Assembly (NCBI RefSeq): GCF_003369915.1
Contig: NC_046677.1
Span: 23,640,913-23,704,912 of the forward strand
Direction: 5' to 3'
Length of the DNA stretch: 64,000 bases
Origin: Drosophila miranda
Lineage: Eukaryota > Arthropoda > Insecta > Diptera > Drosophilidae
The translations under genes were made by a program, and so were the position numbers. The notes below the pieces were generated by a model. The model ran no database searches. It saw only the letters and a program-made list of their open reading frames with translations, and was not told the DNA's origin. Position 1 is the first letter of the stretch, and each line of letters begins with the position of its first letter. This document shows positions 49,926-63,400 of the stretch, in pieces.

Positions 49926-51467
49926 TTCCACCACAAGGGAGGGGGAAGGGGCAAGGGGAAAGGGAAGGAGGAATGCCGACGGCGGGTGTTCAATTGAACT
50001 GCAGTGGCCGCTAAATGAATCTGTTGTCGCGACAAAGTTGTCGACAAACGGACAAACAGGAAGTCCTTAATAAGTGGGAAATCACACACACACACAGACA
50101 CACACTGTAAGCCACTGCAAAGTGTCAAATCAAATGAAATTTTAGCGCATGTCCCACACACGACACACAGGCCCCTCCAGACACAAATGGGGGGAGAGAG
50201 CCATGGCTGGGGGCCGTGCCTGTGGCTGCTGATGAAATTGTTTTACTGCCCAGCTATGGCGCCAAGCCCAGAGGACTGTAAGAACTAAAATAGGCTCTTA
50301 AATGCGAGTGCAAAAAACCCAGCACTCATTCATCTAATTGACACACTTCTTGGGGCACACAGGCCCCCCACTCCCCCGCCTGCCACCTGGTGTCTAGCAC
50401 ACCTTGAATGCTGCTCAATCTTCCAGCTCGTTTCACTTGCTCCACTCATAATGATTCATGGATGATTCACTCGCTGGCGAGGTTAACAAACTGCAATCTG
50501 CTAGACGCTCTGCACCTTTTTTGCGAGTCCAACACGGCGTATGCGTGATATCCATCGCATCCATCTAGTTGACAATTGCCGCCTGACATTTCTCAGTTGC
50601 ACATTTCAATTGAAAAGATATCTTAGACAAGACAAGAGGCGACAACGCGACGCCAACTGAATTCTCCTGTTGAGTCAACACAGTCTCTCCGTTCAAGAAT
50701 GAGAATGCGAATGAGAATGAGAATGAGATTATCCAATTCACTTAGTTAATACGAGTGCCCCGCACGGTACGGCCTGGTCTGCTCTGCTGGGCTGTTGGGC
50801 TGCTGGGCTGCATTTATTGTTACGGTTTTCAATTGGGTTTTGCCAGCTACTCAATTCCATTCAAGTTGCCAATTATGCGACCATTATTCAATCAAACTAA
50901 ATTTATTTGTTTGTCTCTTTTCCACGTAAATCTCTCCAGACGATTTCCACATACTCTCGTATCCCATACTCTCGTATCTTTCAATTTATTCGCCTTGCGC
51001 GACGGATTATTGTCTGTGTAAACATTTCAAGTGAATTATCCTATATACACGTACACGGATACTCGTACACGTACACGTACCCGTACCCGTACTCGTACTA
51101 TTGCCTCATGTCGCAAGCAGTTCACTCAATTAACATCGTCTATATATGTACGACTTCTGCTAGTATATTGAATCTCTGGTTGAGTCTCTGGTACTCGGTT
51201 CACAAGTTCAAGAAACTTTCAGAGCCACTGTCTCGGCTTTAGATTGAATGTGGCGCCAGTTTGTGGTTTACTTTGTAATACTTAAAACATCGGGAAGTGC
51301 CGAGAAGGCTGATTAGCGGGTTAGACCAGTCGTAGTTAAAGTTCTAAAGCGTTTGAATGGAATATTACGGAATAACTTGGAGTATATCCCATGGAAATAT
51401 TCCAAGCCTTCGCCTCCTTTAAAGAACCTGGGAATACGAATATCCAAAAGCAGTTGCACTGCCATCT

Positions 51468-51548
51468 GACGGGGTGTCCGACGGGGTGTACGGAAGGGTC
51501 TCTGACGGGGTCTCTGACGGGGTCTCTCTGACGGGGTCTCTCTGACGG
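51468..51548. repeat. Minisatellite, unit about 12-14 bp
   Basis: Repeats of GACGGGGTCTCT and its variants (GACGGGGTGTCC, GACGGGGTGTACGG) run for about 80 bp; the right-hand units are the most alike. Confidence 0.8.
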
Positions 51549-54500
51549 CACTGAGGAGATCTTCTTTTGTTTGACTTGTGGCATGGCTAAACTGTAATAA
51601 TTGGATGAGGCGAGACCGAGGCAGGGGCAGGGCCAGGGGCAGAACCGATGATCATCCCGCCTAGTGGTTGTGGAGGACGATGATGTGTATGACGGACTGT
51701 GACTGGCATGAAGAAATCATTTTATTCATTTCTGAACTCCAAATTATAGCATGCAACATCGATACACAACAAGCCGCAACTAAAGCGGCACCGACAGGGA
51801 CATGGGGGATGGTTTGGGGGTACTAATGACCATAATTGCACACACTCACACACACACACACACGCACACCTCTTGGCTATTCACTTAGGCCATAAACACA
51901 GACATTAACACCTGATCCAAAATGGTCAGCAAGTTTTTCTTTCATTTTCATGTGGCTGCAGTGTTGTGCCGCCAGCTAAAGGTGTTTTCCCTGCCGCACT
52001 GCAGCCCATTGTTATGGTAAATAGTCGGTGTGTCCGTGTCCCCCCCCCCCCCCCTCTAGATCCCCCACTCTTTCTGTTCCGCTCTTAATTATAGTCGCAG
52101 CTTAATCTGGAGCGAGGCAGCTGTGCCACAAGTCGATGCCACATGCGAGTGCATGAACAATTGAACAATGGGATTGGAAATGGGGATGTGGATAGCTTTG
52201 TAACACCGCCAGGGGCGGGGGCGTGAGGGGGGGAAGCAGGCTCGTTGTTGGCCAAAAAGCGCACAAGAGTTGCCAAACAAATTCTTTTGTTATTTAATTG
52301 TAACCAAATTATTTCCACACGCTCTTTCTTTGGGCGGCCACCATTGTTCCACACTCTCGACCCGCGACTGTCTCTCCTGTTCGCCCATTGGTGGGGGGAC
52401 GCCATTCCTCCTTCACCTCCAGATCTTTATCGCCTTAAGTTTACAAATTTTAGTTCCTAATGAGCGATTTTAGGCATTGTACGAGTAATTCATGACGGAC
52501 TCGAGAGTCGGTCGGCTGCCGCTTTTTATGTGGTTTTTTGTTGGAATTTCTCTGTGCTTCCGACGATGACGTGCTTTTGGTGGGTGTGGTCCCTGTTGAG
52601 GGCGTGACTTGATGGTTTAGACCCCGTCGCCTGTCGTCTGGCAAAAGTCGTGTTTTTGGCGCTAAATATGGAAATTCACTTGCAGTTGGAGGGAATTTTA
52701 TGAAGGCAGACATCAATTACAATTCGCCTCCCATGAAAGGCCTTGAAATGTTAACAATGTCTGGGTTTATATATAGAAATTATGGCATTATAATTTAGGG
52801 GTATTTGTGGTACAAATATTGTATTTTTGGTAACACCAAAGCGATGGACCTACATTTGATGGCAGTTTAGGACTTGGGATCTTAAAGATCTCCTAAAATG
52901 TTCCTCCAAAATCCCATTTTGCTACATTCTGTATCCGATTTGCCCTCCACCCTTTTGTTAGAACCGAACACAATACTTTACTGGAAGATAATCTGATGAT
53001 CTACTTTTCCATTGAAGATCTGACAATGTTTGCCTCATAATCTAGTTGCTGCCACGGCATTAGGGACCGCTCTGCAACAGATATCATATCGCTTACTCCC
53101 AGGGCCTTCAATGGTCTCCATTTAGGGGATAACTCACTCCTGCACTGCCTGCACTGCTTAGGGATTATGCCAAATATCCTTTGGCAACATTGTGTTGCTC
53201 AATATTTTACAATATTTATCTCTAGGACATCTGTGGTTTGGCAAAAGAAAAGGTCAAGGGATCAGTGGTAAGAATAAACCTCAAAGAGATTCGCATTACA
53301 TGGTCTCTGGTTTTGGGGGCAGCTGGACCTTGCCACAAAAGTCCAAGGGTAATCCGAAGCGCAAACATTTTCTTAGGCAAAACAATCGACTCGTCGAAGA
53401 TGACTTTCATTGTTGTTTTCCTGGCTGTTTCTGGTGTTCACTTGCAGCTGCATAAGTACATCCCATATCCTGGACGGTAATTTCCTGGGAAAGCTTTCGG
53501 CTAACCATTTTTCGGGCAGCCAAAACACTTGAGCACTTAAAAAGGCGCATGAACTCGATCCTGGTTACCCACTCCTCCCTCTGCTACTTCCCAGCTCTTC
53601 ATATATCTCCCTCTCGCATTGTGTGCGTGTGTGTGTTTGAAACAAAACCGTTTGTTTCAATACGTTTCCTTGCATTTTAGGTTGTTGGGAAACAGACGAA
53701 ATGGACTCATTGATTCCAATTGACTGATTTCAATTGAAGTTAAGTGTCTGCCACTGCCACACAGCCACACAGCCACAGCCACAGACGCCGTCACAGCCGC
53801 ACTCCCAGCCACAGTCGCAGAGCCAGGTCGAACGCCGCTCTGTTGCCTTGTTGACTCTACTTTTTGGTACTCATTGGGGGTAAGGCTAGGCGGGTTAGGC
53901 TGTTTTCAAGCAAGGCTGGGCATACAGGAGGCATAGGCGAGGAAATGGTATTTAAACCTCTTTTTTGGAACCCCTTTACGTCCAAGATATCTAAAGATTA
54001 GTTTCTGGTATTGTTTGCTGGATTTTAAAGTGGTGGCATCCACTCTTTCCATGTCATGCAGCAGCGCCCCTCGGTCGATTGTAGTTTCTTAAGGGAATCC
54101 GCTCTCAAGAAGCTTCGCTATGGCTTCGCTTGAAGGAATATAGTGGGTTTAGGGCTCTACTACTCTACTCTAATCCATCCCCAACGTCTCATATGTAGTT
54201 CCCATGATATTTACAGGGTACTCTCTAGCCTTGATTCCTCTCACATATACATGGACTTGTACAACACTTCCTTGAGCCTTTTTTTGGTGCTGGCAGCTGA
54301 ACGTCGCTCACAAATTGGGGGTGACTACTGCCCTGCCTGGCTCCTGCTCCGCGGTGGACCTTGTCAAGTGCCTTGTTAGCTGTTGGGCAAATGTGCCACA
54401 CAAGTGGCTCACATCAGCGGGATCGGAACCGAATCAGACCTGGATCGAGAGCTTCCCAAGAAAATGCCACAGCCCACCGCCAGCAGCGGAGTTCAAAGTT

Positions 54501-54918
54501 GAGAAAATGCTGCTTCCGTTTAATTGACAATTGAACTCGAACCCGACTCGAACTCCTGGGCAGCCAGAAAGCCCAGAAAGCGAGAGGGCGAGAGAGAGTC
54601 CATTCCAAGTCATGCACTTAATTTCCCGTTTAAAACGCCATTCATTCAATTAAGCGAATGAATTTGTGGCACGGCAGCCGGCCAGCCAGCCAGCCAGCCT
54701 GCAACATGTGAAGATCATCTGAGCATCTCTCAGCATCTCTCGGTAGGAACTCTCAGTAGATTGGAGCATGCGGGCCTGATCTGATCTTTTGTCTGCCCTC
54801 CGGCTTTCTTCTTTAATCAGACGCGGGTCAAAATATTTACCACTTGACCCTATTGATTTAATTAAATAGTTTCAAGACATTCAACTGTTTGTTGGCCGCG
54901 CAAAACGAACTACCCGTT

Positions 54919-54940
54919 TCTCTCTCTCTAGAGAGAGAGA
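54919..54940. repeat. Perfect 22-bp palindrome of CT/GA repeats
   Basis: A run of CT units meets a run of GA units at a central CTAG, giving a perfect inverted repeat. It offers GAGA-factor-type sites on both strands. Confidence 0.8.
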
Positions 54941-57900
54941 GGTCTCCCAGTGGCTCTCTGGCCGTGTCTCTGCGTCTCCGAACTGTCAACACAGATTCGC
55001 AGTTGCCGACCATCGAACGACGTGTTAATTAACGAGCGGGTTAACTAATTGTTGTTAGCAAAATATTTTCGTAATTTGATACTAAATTAATGTTCCGCTC
55101 GACTTGGCTGCTTGTGGGCTTTTGTGTTCAGGCGGAGTGCCCAGGCCCCAAAAAGAGGTCTGGGGACAGTGGTTCAAAGCGGTGTCGATTCGTTGAGGAT
55201 TCCATTCCTTAAGGGTTCCCTCTATATGCTTGGATATTGGCCCACTGTTCTGCTCAAAGTTGCCCTGCCGCCATGTCGAACCATTCCGAATCATGTTGGA
55301 ACCACTTCGGGGGAATTGGATACCTGGCCGAATCCCTCAATCTTTTTGTGAGCCAATGAACACGGCAGTCGATTTTCATGTTTGTTTGTGAATTTCGCGC
55401 GCGCCGAATCCCAGGGATTGTTCCCCAAAAAAGACGCCTGAAATGTCCCTCTCTCTCCGTCCTGTTTCGAGGCGGCGCTTCATAAGATAGATTTGAAAAT
55501 TGTTTTCCGCAAAATCAGGACTTCATAAATCAAATCTTATAACGTTTAAATATTCATGAGCCGGCGACAGGACAATGTGTGAACGGGAACAAGGAGCAGG
55601 AGCAGGAGGAGGAGGCCAGCCCGGAATGAGGTATGAAATGCGTAATGTATTAATTTCATTTATGGCCATATTTATTCTCATGACAAGGATGGGTTCCCTT
55701 CGGGATGGGATGGGACGATGGTGGATGATGGTTCGGCGGTATGACAGAGCGGGAGCGGTAGCAGGCGACATTGCGACATATAAATGACAAGGACACTCCC
55801 ATATTTAGCACGTTTTAACATAAGGCCGCACAATGGCAACTGTGGCCGGGCCGTTGCCGGGGATTCGGCTCTTAATGGTGGTGCAGATCGGTGGTGGGTT
55901 CCTTCCCTCCTTCCTTCCTTTCTTCCTTCCTTCCGTGGCACCCTAAAAATCACAATCGGCATCACAATTGCAGCGGCAAAGCGCGGGTTAAATGAAATGG
56001 AGAATGCCGTTCCTAATTATGTGTGAGTGTGTGTGTGTATCTATGTGTGTGTGTGTGTGTGTGGGCACCCTTTTTGCCTGTATGGCATTTAGCCAGTTCT
56101 GTCGTCGCAGCCATTGTTGCCGAGCAGCCGCCACAGCCGCAGGATGAAGGACGATACGATAGTCGTGTTTCTGCCTCGTTTGTTTCATTCGCGAACACGC
56201 TGCCGAACATCCTGCTGCACAGCCGTCGTCCTTTATTTATTTGTGTTTATAATACAACAAAATCAGTAACGCTTTCACCCCCCAACCCACCCAAGAGCCC
56301 CGCACCATACCAAACCATCCCAAGAACTGGTTGGGCTTTCGGCTCTGGGCTCTCCCGGGGAATATGCCCTGTTGTTGATTATGACTGCAGCGACTGTCGA
56401 CGTGATGTTTACATTTATGGATTATTGTTTCCGCATGTCCTGGGCTCTGGGTCCCTGCCTGCCCCCCCCTGCCCGCTCGTACGTTCCGCACAATCATGCT
56501 CATAGGCACTTTTTTGTTGGACTCCTGGCGGCACAGTGGGCACGTTTGACGAGGAAGTTAGTCTTGGTTTTTGATTGGGTGACAGATTCAAGTGGTCTGA
56601 TGAGGTGCGGAGGTGCGGAGGTGTTTGCCTGGGACTGTTTTTGGAGTGGAGAAAGTGGAAAAATGTTGAGAAGCGCTCCTTTTGGCCTCATTGTAGGGGT
56701 GGGAGAGGGTTAATGGAGTTTAGATGAGCCATTTGAGGCTTCTAATATTAATGGTTGAAAATGTTACCTAAATAAGAAAAAATGTTTGGTATTTTGTGGA
56801 ACGTATTTCATCAACAAATGTTGCTTTACAAAACTTGTGCTTAAATCCAATTTAAATGCGTTTTTCAGTGTAAAGTGGGAATAAGCTTTGGAATATATTA
56901 GGGAATGAGCCATTTACTGTAAATAGTTCATAATATAATCTATTCCGTTCTATTCCGAACGAGTATCGATCCCTAAACTTCCCTCTTCTATAATTCGTAT
57001 TATATTCCTTAAGAAAAGCACACAAATTTCCACAAAATCTCCACAATCCACCATCTCCTAAGGAACCTAGATTTTGTCCCACTGTCACGTCTGTCACTTC
57101 CCATTTCTTAGCCGCATCTCGGCCGCGACAATTGGGAACTTCTCGATTGAATGCTCTACCTTTTGATTTGTTAGCTCTGTCTCTTTCTCTCGGGAATTGG
57201 GAATTATTTGCCCCTCTCTATAAGGATAGATGGCTGGGTTTTGTTTCTGTTGCTGGGCCAGCAGCATTCACATTCAAATAAATAAAATAATATTTGGGAT
57301 TTCGCACCCTAAATACAGCGACTGAATACCAGAGAGAGAGGGGTAGAGAGAGAAGGGGCTGAGGCTGAGGCTGAAATCCTTGGATGAGGCTGAAGCTGAT
57401 CCGATCCATTGAGGGGTTGTGTGGCATTAGTTCGGCTTTCGAACTGTTAAGGAGACCTTGACGTTGAGGCAGTTGTTAATATTTTTCTCTTCGTTTCCTT
57501 TTTTTATGATTGTTGTTGCTGTTGTGATTCGCTACGATATTACAGGGAAATATGGCAGAAGTGGGGAAGATGGGAATCACGGATACAAATTGAAATGGAA
57601 ACCAGAGGCCCTGGCAGCGCTTGAGGTCTTAATCTAACCGAAAAGGCAACCCCCTAGGGCCCAAGCATATGCAACTCCCAGGGCATATGTCCTGGCCCTC
57701 TCTCTCTCTCTGTCTCTCTCTGTGTATCTTTCTCTCTGTGAGCATTACACGGATTTATATTACGCTCTATTGACTTTTGTTGCTTGTTATTGCTGCCAAG
57801 TGGCCTTCTTTTTGGGCAGAAGTGGCTGCCACAGGGGTGTTTGCCATAAACGCAGATTAAGACATTAATTTAATTGCTCCTTCCTGGGATCCCTGGCAGC

Positions 57901-59341
57901 AAAATATAGCGAAAGTAGAGGATATACCTCTGGCTCTTGTTTAGCCATTTGATTAGTTCTGGTAGCTGGGGGAATGTCTTTGATTTATTCACTGTTACTC
58001 GTACATATGTGCTGCTCCATGTGGATTTTCCCATGGCCTAGTATGAGACCGAGAACGAGGAGTGGCACTTGATTAGCCGCTGGTGCTGCCGTTGCGAACA
58101 GGTTCCCAAGGAGTTACACCACAGATTGACAAAGTTTTGTGAGAGGAGCTACGATGCTGTCCAGAATGTGGATAAAGGAGAGAGTATAGGCGGTGGAGGA
58201 GATGCAGCTAGAAGCAGCACATTAAGCACATTTCTTGCATACCCTTGCAGTGGTAATAGATTAAGATTATTAACCGATTTTCGATCCTAAAAGATATATT
58301 ATTCCTTCTAGAGCTATTCTAGAGCTTTATTTTCCAGATCCAGACCCAGTTTGTGATCGAGAACAAAATCTGTTTAATTAGTTCTTCAAAATTCTCTAAC
58401 AATCTTAAAAGTCTCCTAAAATTTTGAAATTTTTCTGTTTAACATTCCCCAAAGAAAAAATAAATGGAGAATAAATGGAACCCCTCGTATTTTCTTCAGA
58501 CTTTTCACATTCTTATCCACTTTCCCGCCATCGACTCAGCAACCCAAAACAGTCTACAAATTGAGACATTCATTGTGGCAGCACCCCCTGCGATACCATT
58601 TCCCTCTCGGCGAGTATCAATAACAATTTTCCACAATTTTTCAACAGTCATGGCAGTGTCCAAATGCTCTGGTCGCGATTTAAAACTCTACAAAAAGTTG
58701 GCTCAAATGCGGGGCCTGCTTCTCGTAAATCGAGCCTGGGAGAGGAGTCGCGTCGCACTGGAGAGGAGTGGAGTGGAGTGGAGTCCGTGTCCAAGTCCAA
58801 AAACCTGAGTCGGAGCGAAATGGAGAGCTTTTGGCTGGGCAAAAATGTTAATTAACTTTTCAATCCTTAAATAATGAATGATCAACGCATCCGCGGCGAC
58901 ATGCTGGGTTCCTTTTTATCACTGGAATGGAATGGGCAATGGAGATGGTAACTGGCGGAATGGAGAAGGAGACTCTGAGACTCTCAGAGTGTGTATGGGG
59001 TTTGGGGTCGGCTCTCTGCTGATATTGGCTTGCATATAATTTATATTCGATCCGATAAATTTATGCGCTGTGTGAGCATGCGCATGTGCGCCCGCGTCGA
59101 CTCCTGTGACTACCGACGGCAGCCACTCACTACCAACAGCCGCAGCCCCATCCCCATGTCCCCACTGGGAGTCGTCGTCGTCGTCTAGTTTGTCCAGGCT
59201 CCAGTCTCCAGTCTTCAGTTCTCCGTCGATCCCCGAGATTGCTCTCAGCTCCTCTAGCATGTGTCAGCGGGTGACCCGAGTGTTTACACGCAAATTTACA
59301 CTCTCATTTGTTGCTTTGAAAATTGTGCTGTTTGCCAAATC

Positions 59342-59431
59342 GTTGGCTGGACAGAGATACAGATACAGATGGGGGCTACAGATGCAGATACAGATACAGG
59401 GGCTACAGATACAGATACAGATAGGAGGCAG
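59342..59431. repeat. GATACA-type minisatellite
   Basis: Blocks of ACAGAT(A/G)C with interspersed GGGGCTACAGAT recur three times over about 90 bp. Confidence 0.7.
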
Positions 59432-59885
59432 CTTGTTGCCTGCTTGCCACTGCTTTACCATAAATAAGGTTTTGTATTATGCGGCACCACCATTTGCATG
59501 GTAGCGCATCCCACAACAGATCCCGACTTCCTCGCGTAGTTGCTTGCAATTATCGCGCACTGTGCTGAGAAATTGGTTTTTGCCACTTCGCACTTTCATC
59601 ATTTTCAATCACGTTCAATTTTAATTGAAAATTGAAATTCAAATGCACCAGCAGCACACACAAAACACGCTCCGAACATGCAACATTGTAAGTGGAATGC
59701 CTCCACACAAGGTTCTGAAGCTTCTGTAAAGGGTTCGGGGCTGGGGGCTGGAGGCAGGGCATGTGGCAAGGATTGATCGTAAATTATAACTCTTTGTATG
59801 GACTAATCAGCGAATATAAGTGGAACCATTATTTGTGGCTTTGGATTGGCTTCGTTTTTGCCTGATCTTAAAAAATTTATTTTTC

Positions 59886-60170
59886 GTCTTTAAAATATTT
59901 GGATTAATATTTTTACGATGTCTTATTTGTTTTTTAACAGTTTAGAAATATTTAAAATATTTTTTTATATCTGATAGTTCAGGAAATTTTCTTTTTATTT
60001 TTTTCAATATTTTAAACATACTAAAATATATATTTTGTCTTTAAAATATTATGTACGGTGTCTAATCTGTTTTTTAATAGTTTAGACATATTTAAAATAT
60101 TTTTTTTATATCTGATAATTCAGGAAATTTCATTTTCATTATTTTCAAATATTTTAAACATAATTTTAGA
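59886..60170. repeat. AT-rich tandem duplication, period about 151 bp
   Basis: Unit 1 starts near 59886 (GTCTTTAAAATATT) and unit 2 near 60037 with the same words. Both then show TGTTTTTTAA(C/T)AGTTTAGA, ATATCTGAT and TTCAGGAAATTT, and end in ATATTTTAAACATA. The copies differ at scattered positions, so the event is older than the 19.7 kb duplication. Confidence 0.8.
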
Positions 60171-62651
60171 GATATTTTTTTTAGAGATACACATGTTTCT
60201 GTGCCCCTCTTCGACAGAACCCCATAGATCACCTCAAAATATCCAATATTTTTAAACAAATCCTTCTTATTCTTTTATAAACTCCAGCAAAGACGTTTCC
60301 ATTGTTTCTTCAGATCCCTCTTTGAGGGAATGTAGATACAACATAATACATATATCATAAGGTTTGGTTTCGGTCGATCAAACAAGTCCGAGGATCTTGA
60401 TAAGCCTTTTCTCCTCTCCAATTCTCCCTATCTCTCTCCGGCAGTATATTTGTGGCTCTCTCCAACACTTTCCCGTTTGAAATTTGCATAGTTTTGCCTA
60501 CAACAATTAAGCTTGCTGACCGCACATCCCTGGCCATGGCTCTCACACTACCCCTATATAAAAGAGAGCCAGCCCGATAGCCGATTATAAAACATAATAC
60601 CGCCGGGGATCGGTGGATGGGGAGGGAGGGTTCCTGTTTGTTTGCCGCCATTCCATGGGCAATAGTATGTAAAAATGTATCAGGTTACGATCGGATCGGA
60701 GATAATCTGATGGGCAAATACATATATAATATTTATACGCAAACTTGTTCAAACAAGCCCAGCGTGTGTCGTGTCGTGTCGGTTCGGGTCGGTTCTCTAG
60801 CAGACAAATGTGCAAAATAACAATAAAAGAAAATGCGAATCAACTCACAGACACAGAGACAGACATTTGTAACGATTTTCGTATTTTCCAAGCAAACAAC
60901 CCTCCCGATCCGATCCGATCCGAACGGATCCCATGCCATGCCAGGAGTGCAACTCTCAAATTCGGCTTCAGATTCAGTCTCTGATTATGTTGTTCCTTGC
61001 AGAGGATATCTGTTGAAATCGCTACAACAAACAGTGAACGATAGAGAGCGAGTCCTGGCTGCCTGGAGGTGACAGCAGGAGGAGGAGGAGGAGGAACAAA
61101 TTGTAACAAAATGCGGATTACTAGCTCGAATCGATTCCCGCCCCTTGGTCCTTGGTCCTTGGTCCTGTGTACACATTAATGAGAATATTGTTAAATTAGT
61201 AGGCTTTGAAATGTGATATGCCCAACCACAAGGAGCAAAAGAGATGGTAGACGATGGACCTGGACCTGGACGTGGACCCTCTGCTTGACTTTTTGTCCCA
61301 AAAGGCGAACAGCTGTGTCACCCGATCAGAAGGGTTTCCTTCCGAACGAACATATTTGCACTTTCTGATTGTAAATGTCATAAAAATGTGTCCCGTTCCC
61401 GTTCTCATTGCTTGCTTATTTTTTATAGCTTCCCTGGAGATAGAGTGGGCGGGGGAGGGAGTGGTGGTGGCTATAGGATTATTTAAGGGTCTGGGGCTTC
61501 CCCACCAAAAAGCTTCTTTAATAGGCTTATGATAAACATGACACTTGACTTTTACCCTGTGTGCTCCATGTACCACTGCCACTGCCACCGCCACTGCCAC
61601 TGCCACTGCTGCCCAAATTGCCAGTTGACACTCAATTTGACACATGAGACCCGCAAAATGCTCATGTCTTGGTCTTTGACTCCGTCTTGGGCCTCATGCG
61701 GCTCGTGCGGCAACCTCAAGTGTGCTCCATGGTTACTCGGCTAATGATGTGCTCTGTTGCCCCACAGAACAGCACAGAACAGAGCACCGAACAGGAACAA
61801 GACCCCTTTGGGCTATACGCTTACGTTACACTTCTTGAAAAGGGAGCCAACACTCCGAGGGGAGAGAGGGGTGGGAGGGGGGCTCAGACATATGAATAGC
61901 TAAACATTCGTCATTATGGCAACGTCTCAATGCCAATTCAAAGGCTACCCAGGCGGCCCACTCGACAGCAGTTACAGTTACGGTTACAATTACAATTACC
62001 ATTGGAGTTACAGCTGTTTGGGTGACCTCAAGGGTGGCTTTTGGGGGTGCCATAAGCTCTAAAGCTGTGTGTGGCCAAAGTTTTAGTTGAAGTTTAATTG
62101 GAGTGAAGTGGTAATACCTTTAGCAAAGGGATGTCTAATTGATGTGGGACCTTTTGAATAGTTGGAAACGCACTGTATATTCCTACCATTTTATTGAACA
62201 TAAAATCGATCTCCAGTTGGCATTCGAATCATTAAATTCCACTAAACTTTTATAGCACTCATTTCTACTCAATCAGAGATCACATCACCCACCTAATATG
62301 AAAATCACTCTTTCTCTCTTGTATGTACCAAAATCCATCCGATAAGCCCTTTATTGTAACCGTTTAAGCCGCCAAAAGGTCTGACTGTCTGTCATCAAGC
62401 AAAATCACGCTCCACATTGCCCGAGAACCGAAGCCCCAAGCCCGAAACCGAACAAAAAGGAAGACCAAACGGCACCTCATCAACACATCAGAATTATCAT
62501 TATGATTCCGTTCAGAGCAATAAAATTTAGGCAGAATGCATTTGGGGCTCCTCCATTTCCAGTTCCACTCCACTATTTCAAATACTAATAATAATAAAAT
62601 CGAGGGGGAACGTGTTGAGTGGCAGTTACGGCCGCGACTCTACATTTATAC

Positions 62652-62836
62652 CCGATACGATGAGGGTCAGCTCTTTTAGTCTCTGAGATCTGGACGCTCA
62701 TCGGGACGGACAAACGGACAGACAGATTTGGCTATATCGACTCGACAGTTGATCAAGAATATATATCATTTATGGGGTCGGAAATGATTGCTTCCGCACA
62801 AATCTAATACACCCATATACTCTTTTTGAGTATCGG
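62652..62836. mobile_element. Short transposon-derived remnant (foldback/MITE-like)
   Basis: The core (GACGGACAAACGGACAGACA, then GGCTATATCGACTCG, GATCAAGAATATATATC and TTATGGGGTCGGAAA) is a dispersed Drosophila repeat signature that I recognise from many loci. CCGATAC at 62652-62658 and GTATCGG at 62830-62836 form 7-bp inverted ends about 185 bp apart. There is no coding capacity. The family name is uncertain. Confidence 0.6.
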
Positions 62837-63400
62837 TTTTGAAAATCAAATGCATATGCTAATACAATCACTGGTAACAAAAGAAAAGTATAAACAGTAG
62901 GCAACAAATTAATTTCTTTCGTATCTTTTCTCACTTACCCATAATCTTGCTCCGATTCTTATGATTCTGATGAAGAGAGTTGCGAAGTTGCGGCAAAACC
63001 GAAAGCGAAACGCACAAAACGATTTCCAATAAGAGCACAACATTTAGGCATTTATTATTTAAGGTGAGGCACAAGAGGGCAGAAGTTCAAGTAAACACAC
63101 TAGACAAGAGAGAGTCAGATAAGCAGTACTGGGAATGCCTCACCCTTTTATGAACTTCAATTGGAAGGAGAGCACTCTTTCCTTTTCGATTCTCTTCTTC
63201 ACTGCATCCCACTACTACTCCCGAGTAATGGGAGTGGGAAAGAGACAAAACTTGACGAATTCTCAAGCACACACACACACATAGCTGGAACTCACGTGAT
63301 CAAACGAAAAAAAAGAAGCACCGCAACACATTTTAGATTTTGGCACATAAAAAAACAGAAATATATGCAAAAATAATATGTTTGTCTACTTATATACATA

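Larger units (their letters stand above)
49926..63400. other. Intergenic region right of slp2, no gene seen
   Basis: About 13.5 kb. ORFs up to 160 codons exist but are low-complexity or unconserved-looking. It contains simple tracts (GT run 56021-56063, (CA)n at about 50086-50104 and 51849-51862, C-run 52040-52053, CTTCC run at about 55905-55935), the tandem repeats and remnant listed separately, and probably more slp enhancers. The stretch 59860-60180 is very AT-rich. Confidence 0.4.

Noticed and set aside
56023..56505. 160-codon + strand ORF
   Set aside because: It starts in a GT microsatellite and has no recognisable domain or promoter.
60551..60575. TATATAAAAGAGAG as a gene promoter
   Set aside because: The TATA-like word is good, but no initiator, ORF or splice site follows on either strand.
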